Positions 7,473-10,840 of a stretch of 10,840 nt of DNA are shown in pieces. A model generated the notes under the pieces. The model did no database searches, was not told the DNA's origin, and saw only the letters and a list, made by a program, of their open reading frames with translations. The DNA is from Larix sibirica. Its lineage: Eukaryota > Streptophyta > Pinopsida > Pinales > Pinaceae. Position 1 is the first letter of the stretch; every line of letters starts with the position of its first letter. The stretch covers positions 38,077-48,916 of the forward strand of contig NWUY0300003894.1 of assembly GCA_004151065.3 (NCBI GenBank). The letters run 5' to 3'. A program made the translations under genes and the position numbers.

Positions 7473-7918
7473 TGTAATGTACTTAACCAGCAAAAACATA
7501 ATGAAATAAATATTATCTAGAGGAAGATAAATGTGGAAAATAAAATACAAGAGATAGTGAGACTAAACTTGTAAGATACAACCCTTGTATTGATGATTTC
7601 CAAAATGGAGAGAAATGTTTACAGGTTTCTTTGAGGGCACAATATCCAATGAGTAAAGCTCCAAATACTTGAAAAAACATTACATAGCCTTCTAGCTATA
7701 TAAATAGTTTATTAATGGCCAAACCCCAAGTATGCGTGGTCCCATCATTAATGAGTATAAACCACCTAGTAAGTATTATTTATTAAAGACAAACCTTTTA
7801 CACTAAGAAACCATCCACTAATTATCTAATTGACCTTATTAAAAGAAGATGATTGCATACATTAATTGACTAACTCCTAACTACCCCAAAGTATGGAATT
7901 TAAGGTAGGACCCTAACA
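7473..7918 (-). repeat. 5' LTR of the chromovirus, full length
   Basis: On the minus strand the LTR starts TGTTAGGGTCCTACC at 7918 and ends with ACATTACA at 7473, next to the primer binding site. Length is about 446 bases. Its first 96 bases match the partial 3' LTR at 1-93. The end could instead be at 7921, since ACAACA allows two CA positions, but the comparison with the left copy favours 7918. It carries a TATA box and would direct transcription leftward. No full pair can be compared because the other LTR is cut. Confidence 0.92.
7692..7707 (-). promoter_or_regulatory. TATA box in the 5' LTR
   Basis: The minus strand reads CTATTTATATAGCTAG, about 215 bases into the LTR. Its location mid-LTR fits the U3 promoter of the element, with transcription expected to start some 30 bases further left. 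No other clear promoter motif competes within the LTR. Confidence 0.6.
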
Positions 7919-8100
7919 ACAAAACAAGGTAGATCAAGTTGGAAACATGTTAAGAAGAAAAGACATAAGGTCTATTGAGTCTTAGGGGGGATATAAAGCT
8001 TCACAAGCTTGTAGATATGGCAAACAAAGTAATAACATGAAGATTTCATTATAGTTTTGTCTTAGTAAAAAACCTAGTGCATTAGATGAATGATAGCTAG
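7919..8100. other. Unassigned spacer between chromovirus and recognisable LINE
   Basis: About 180 bases with no motif I can assign. They may be the 5' untranslated part or early ORF1 of the LINE, or older flanking DNA. A short palindrome-like AAGCTTCACAAGCTT lies near 7997-8011. Confidence 0.4.
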
Positions 8101-9390
8101 AAGCAATTTTTAGGTTACATTTCAGAATACATATTCCGGTGAGAGGATGGATTGTTTTTGTGATTCAATAAGAATTGGACTATTTAAATGAACTTAGATG
8201 ATAGTGGGTTTGAGGGAATACCCCCTTATCTCTGAAAATTGGAACCCAAATTTCGATCCATGCTGAGAGAAATCCAATTGTCATAATGAAGTTGCTTGGT
8301 TTACCTTTAGAATTATAGGCATTAGATGTTTTTAGAGCAATCAAATGGTGTGGGTACCTTCTTGGAAGTGAATAATAACTATCAGAGACCCAACCAATAC
8401 ATGAATATTTGCATCCTTATTGAAATGGATGTAAAGGACGGTTTATCAATGAAACTAATATTGAGGTTCAAATAGATAATTATGCTAAGTGGTTGAATAA
8501 GTCAATGTCCCCTTACAATGCTCTCGTTGTTATGTCTATGGGCACTTGGTTGGTGATTGCGCTTTAAAATTCAATAAGAATAAATGGAGGTGGAAAGATT
8601 TGATAGATCAAGGCTTTGTGAAGGATTTAGATATCAGTTTTCCAAAAAAATGGATAAGTTCACATGTAAGTGGTAGTTGGTGGGAAAGTTTCAAGAGTGG
8701 GGGGTCCCTAGAGGTGATTAATGGTGAGGTACATGTTTCAATAAAAGTTTTTATGAGCCCATAAGATATTCAAGTTGCTCCTAACACCTAAAACTATTGA
8801 AGGACATTAGTTTGAATGAGAATGGAGAAAGGTTGGAGACACCTTTAGGGAAATAGAATCTTCTGAATCAAGGGAAGTGCTTGGATTCATCTTCAAACTA
8901 TATGTAATTTGCAATAGATATTTAGACCCTAGATAATACTCTTAACTAGATTTAGGAATTTTTAAGGGATGTCTCCTTTAAATTAATTTTTTTTAAGGGG
9001 AAGTATGGAGTTGTCCCACTTGTCACATGTTGGACAATTTAGATGTGTATTAGAAGAGACTAGGGGCAACTTAGAAAACCTTGTGTCCAATTCACTAAAA
9101 AGGGAAAATGTGTCAATTTTGGATTTGTTTTTATCTAGAGAACATTCAAAGACTATTGACCAACCTTGATATCTTCCAAGGCCCAAACATTATGCCTCAT
9201 AGGTGATAAAACTAGGAATTATAACATGTTTATATATGGACGATCCAAAATATGGAGTAGGGACCTGTAGAGGAAGGAAATCTCACACCTCTTTATCCCA
9301 TAATAATGTTATAAAGGATATTTTGCAGGGAAAACGTAATTGAAAGGGGACCTTAGAACAATCCAAACCCATGAAAAGGGTTTCTCATTA
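8100..9390 (+). pseudogene. LINE ORF1 relic (DUF4283-like domain plus zinc knuckle)
   Basis: Plant LINE ORF1 proteins bind RNA and help form the ribonucleoprotein. At 8237-8342 the plus strand reads N-W-N-P-N-F-D-P, then in another frame M-K-L-L-G-L-P-L-E-L, stop, A-L-D-V-F-R-A-I. This matches the DUF4283-type pattern W-x-P-x-F-x-P ... V-W-V-x-L-P-x-L-P-L-E-F-W ... A-I. An intact CCHC knuckle follows (8519-8560), then a basic run K-F-N-K-N-K-W-R-W-K and an open stretch to 8764. The open frame there has no true ATG; it belongs to an interrupted protein. From 8765 to 9390 I find no recognisable motif, only probable remnants of the variable C-terminal part and the inter-ORF spacer. Confidence 0.75.
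8519..8560 (+). other. CCHC zinc knuckle of LINE ORF1, intact spacing
   Basis: The plus strand encodes C-S-R-C-Y-V-Y-G-H-L-V-G-D-C, exactly C-X2-C-X4-H-X4-C. All four zinc ligands are present with the glycine before His, as in nucleic-acid-binding knuckles of gag and LINE ORF1 proteins. A stop 18 bases upstream (8498-8500) shows that the frame around it is broken. Confidence 0.88.
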
Positions 9391-9395
9391 TTATT

Positions 9396-10100
9396 ATGTC
9401 ATTTACCTTCAGGGGTTTGGGAAATCCTTTCAAAAAAATTTCCCTAAAAAGGTTTCTAGATCTCAAAAAAATAGATATTATCCTATTACAAGAAACAATG
9501 TGGGAAGGGGATAATATATTAGGGAAACTTTCCAAGTTTATGAAGGATTGGGATTTCTTAAGCTTGAGTTCTATAGGTAGGTGAGGGTTGGTATCTAGGT
9601 GGAGAAAAAAACATTTAGACTAATTAATTATTCCATCCTTGGATGAGGCACTGATGTGGAACTCTACTCTTTGAAATTAGCGATATATTTCCATGTGGTG
9701 ATATATATAACCATATGACAACAAACTAGAGTTTTTGGAGTGTATGTTAGCATATGATTTTAGAAGGAAAAATGTTAAATTCTTAGAGGGGATTTAAACT
9801 TTGTTATCGAATGAGTTGATGTGTGGGGACTTGTTGCTAGAGTGGTAGCAGTTGTATATTTTTTGCTAAATAAGATGGAGAAGCTAAGTCTAATGGATGT
9901 GGAAACTATTAAGCTTGATCCTTTCTAGATGAATACGAAACTAGGTGATGCTAGGGTGGCAAAAGGACTTGGGAGATTCTTGGCCTCTCAATCCTTAAAG
10001 AACAACCAAGCTAGAATCAAATCCTATTTTTAGGTAGGTGGAGAATCAAATTTCCAGTTTTCCTTTAGTTTGCATTGGAGGAGAGAATCTGTCAAGCACT
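9396..10100 (+). pseudogene. LINE ORF2 endonuclease domain, inactivated
   Basis: The endonuclease nicks target DNA to prime reverse transcription. The ATG at 9396 opens M-S-F-T-F-R-G-L-G-N-P, the usual start of plant LINE ORF2, and the frame stays open to 9584. In the family this reads F-N-x-R-G-L; the catalytic Asn is Thr here (9405-9407). The Glu in L-L-Q-E-T-M is kept (9492-9494). Later come G-D-L-N-F (Asp codon 9791-9793, with Asn kept), V-D-V-E-x-I-K-L, L-G-D-A-R-V-A-K, R-F-L-A-S-Q-S-L, and G-G-E-S-N-F near 10037-10054. The last should be S-D-H; both the Asp (now Asn) and the His (now Phe) are lost. Stops follow 9584, near 9620, 9815 and 10030. At least three catalytic residues are missing. 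Confidence 0.92.
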
Positions 10101-10840
10101 TTCAATTTAAACTTGGCTAGTTAGAAGAAGAAAAATGCGTTCATCTGGTTCATTCTAAATGGAAACTTTATGATGCTTATTCAAGGGAGTTTTCCAGTAT
10201 TCAGGTTACTTAAAACCTCGAGGTAGTGAAAATAAAACCTCCTCTTGGTCACATGATAAAAGCAAGAAAGATGAGTAAAGCTTAATCTCTATTGAATCTC
10301 AAATATCAGATTTTTTAGTAATAAGATAGAAGGATGTTTAAATGAGGTCTACAAGAAACAACTATTGGCTTTGGGGAGAAGCAAGAGGAAAAAAATAATA
10401 GAGAAAGAATCCCACTAGAAGCTAAAGAGCATAACACTTCGGTTGGAAAAAGATGATAAAAAAATAAAAATAAAAAATTCCATAATTTTTCCAATCACAA
10501 GAAAATATCAATACCAACTTGGAAATGAGAAGAGAAGAGGGGCCTATAGAAAGATACTTCAAGGATCTAGTTGATTTAGGTGTGGCTCACTTTGAAGGGA
10601 TTTTTGAGGAGGATGGAAAAGCTAATATTGCAAAACTTGTCAAAATTATTTATTTTTTCTCAAGTTTCATTGATGGGGTAAGCAATGAAAGGATGCTAGG
10701 ATAAATTTACAAGGAAGAGTTGGAAAGGGTTCTCTGTAGCTTTCTAGAAGTAATTTTCCAAAGCCTAATGGTCGAATTGTTAACTTATTTTTTGAGTTTT
10801 TATGAGATTTTTGATCCAGGTGGATATCGGTGGCCACCCA
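10100..10840 (+). pseudogene. LINE ORF2 linker and start of reverse transcriptase domain
   Basis: After the endonuclease, the plus strand shows L-V-H-S-K-W-K-L (10140-10165), I-K-A-R-K-type basic helix remnants and K-L-K-S-x-x-L-R-L-E-K-D (about 10420-10455), the place of the W-L-x-x-G-D-x-N-T-K-F-F-H motif common to plant LINEs; the F-F-H part is not preserved. An A-rich stretch near 10455-10480 interrupts it. The island 10519-10704 reads D-L-V-D-L-G-V-A-H-F-E-G-I-F, S-S-F-I-D-G and E-R-M-L-G, then K-E-E-L-E-R-V-L. The K-S-P-G-P-D-G entry of reverse transcriptase is decayed to P-K-P-N-G (about 10756), followed by F-F-E-F-L. The polymerase palm lies beyond the window. Confidence 0.85.
10455..10480 (+). 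repeat. A-rich low-complexity tract
   Basis: A run of A with scattered T and G, containing AAAAAAATAAAAATAAAAAA. It falls in the LINE ORF2 linker where a conserved motif is expected, so it likely arose by slippage in dead sequence. It is not at an element end and is not a LINE poly(A) tail. Confidence 0.6.

Larger units (their letters stand above)
1..7918 (-). mobile_element. Ty3/gypsy chromovirus LTR retrotransposon, decayed, 3' LTR truncated by the window edge
   Basis: This is a copy-and-paste retrotransposon read from right to left. The sequence shows, in order, an LTR with TG/CA ends, a tRNA-Met type primer binding site, gag, protease, reverse transcriptase, RNase H, integrase, a chromodomain relic, a purine tract and the start of the matching LTR. 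The order RT, RNase H, integrase is diagnostic of Ty3/gypsy; in Ty1/copia the integrase comes before RT. The chromodomain places it among chromoviruses. Every domain carries stops and frame changes, and the two LTR ends visible here differ at roughly a quarter of positions by eye, so the copy is old and cannot move itself. A block of about 2.2 kb has been inserted into its protease. The outer end of the 3' LTR lies left of the window, so the target site duplication cannot be checked. Confidence 0.95.
8100..10840 (+). mobile_element. L1-type LINE retrotransposon, decayed, cut by the right window edge
   Basis: A non-LTR retrotransposon on the plus strand, with an ORF1 relic carrying a zinc knuckle, followed by ORF2 with an apurinic-type endonuclease, a linker and the beginning of reverse transcriptase. 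This order defines plant L1-clade LINEs. The 5' limit is uncertain. Reverse transcriptase catalytic motifs, the 3' end and the poly(A) tail would lie to the right of the window. Stops and frame changes occur throughout, but some islands stay open for 60-70 codons. It runs opposite in direction to the chromovirus. Confidence 0.92.

Noticed and set aside
8983-9186. Minus-strand open frame of 67 codons within the LINE
   Set aside because: No motif, no start context and opposite to the LINE direction.
9353-9535. Minus-strand open frame of 60 codons over the LINE endonuclease
   Set aside because: The plus strand at the same place encodes the well-recognised endonuclease start, so this is a shadow.
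1-10840. CRISPR arrays, rRNA, tRNA genes, bacterial operons or a new defence system
   Set aside because: No regularly spaced repeats, no cloverleaf or rRNA signature, no ribosome binding sites and no run of intact genes were seen. The content is explained by plant retroelements.

Overview
The window looks like a transposon-rich nuclear genome of a seed plant, possibly a conifer or another large, slowly purged genome; the species is not determinable from the sequence. It is AT-rich and shows no intact host gene, rRNA, tRNA or CRISPR array. Nearly all of it can be assigned to two old, heavily mutated retroelements. All coding regions are pseudogenes with many stops and frameshifts, so the open frames that remain are short islands.

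Positions 1-7918 hold an almost complete Ty3/gypsy retrotransposon of the chromovirus type on the minus strand, read right to left. Its order is 5' LTR (7473-7918), an initiator-Met-tRNA-like primer binding site (7457-7470), a long untranslated leader (6603-7456), gag (about 5757-6602), protease first half (about 5548-5690), a foreign insertion (about 3272-5545), protease second half (about 3100-3272), reverse transcriptase (about 2060-2880), RNase H (about 1540-1960), integrase (about 410-1420), a chromodomain relic (about 97-290), a polypurine tract (94-113) and a 3' LTR cut off by the window start (1-93). Catalytic residues are lost in protease, RNase H and integrase.

The insertion in the protease is a non-coding block of about 2.2 kb. 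It contains an LTR-like stretch on the minus strand with a TG start, a TATA box and a nearby AATAAA signal. It is therefore probably one or more LTR-type sequences nested in the chromovirus.

Positions from about 8100 to the window end hold a decayed L1-type LINE on the plus strand. It shows an ORF1 relic with a perfectly spaced CCHC zinc knuckle (8519-8560), an ORF2 endonuclease relic (from 9396), a linker, and the first part of the reverse transcriptase at the right edge. The chromovirus ends close to where the LINE's ORF1 becomes recognisable, so it may have inserted into or beside the LINE.

I looked for an undescribed system and do not see one. The points of interest are the nested insertion, the way the coding frame runs into the polypurine tract, and the order of insertion events.
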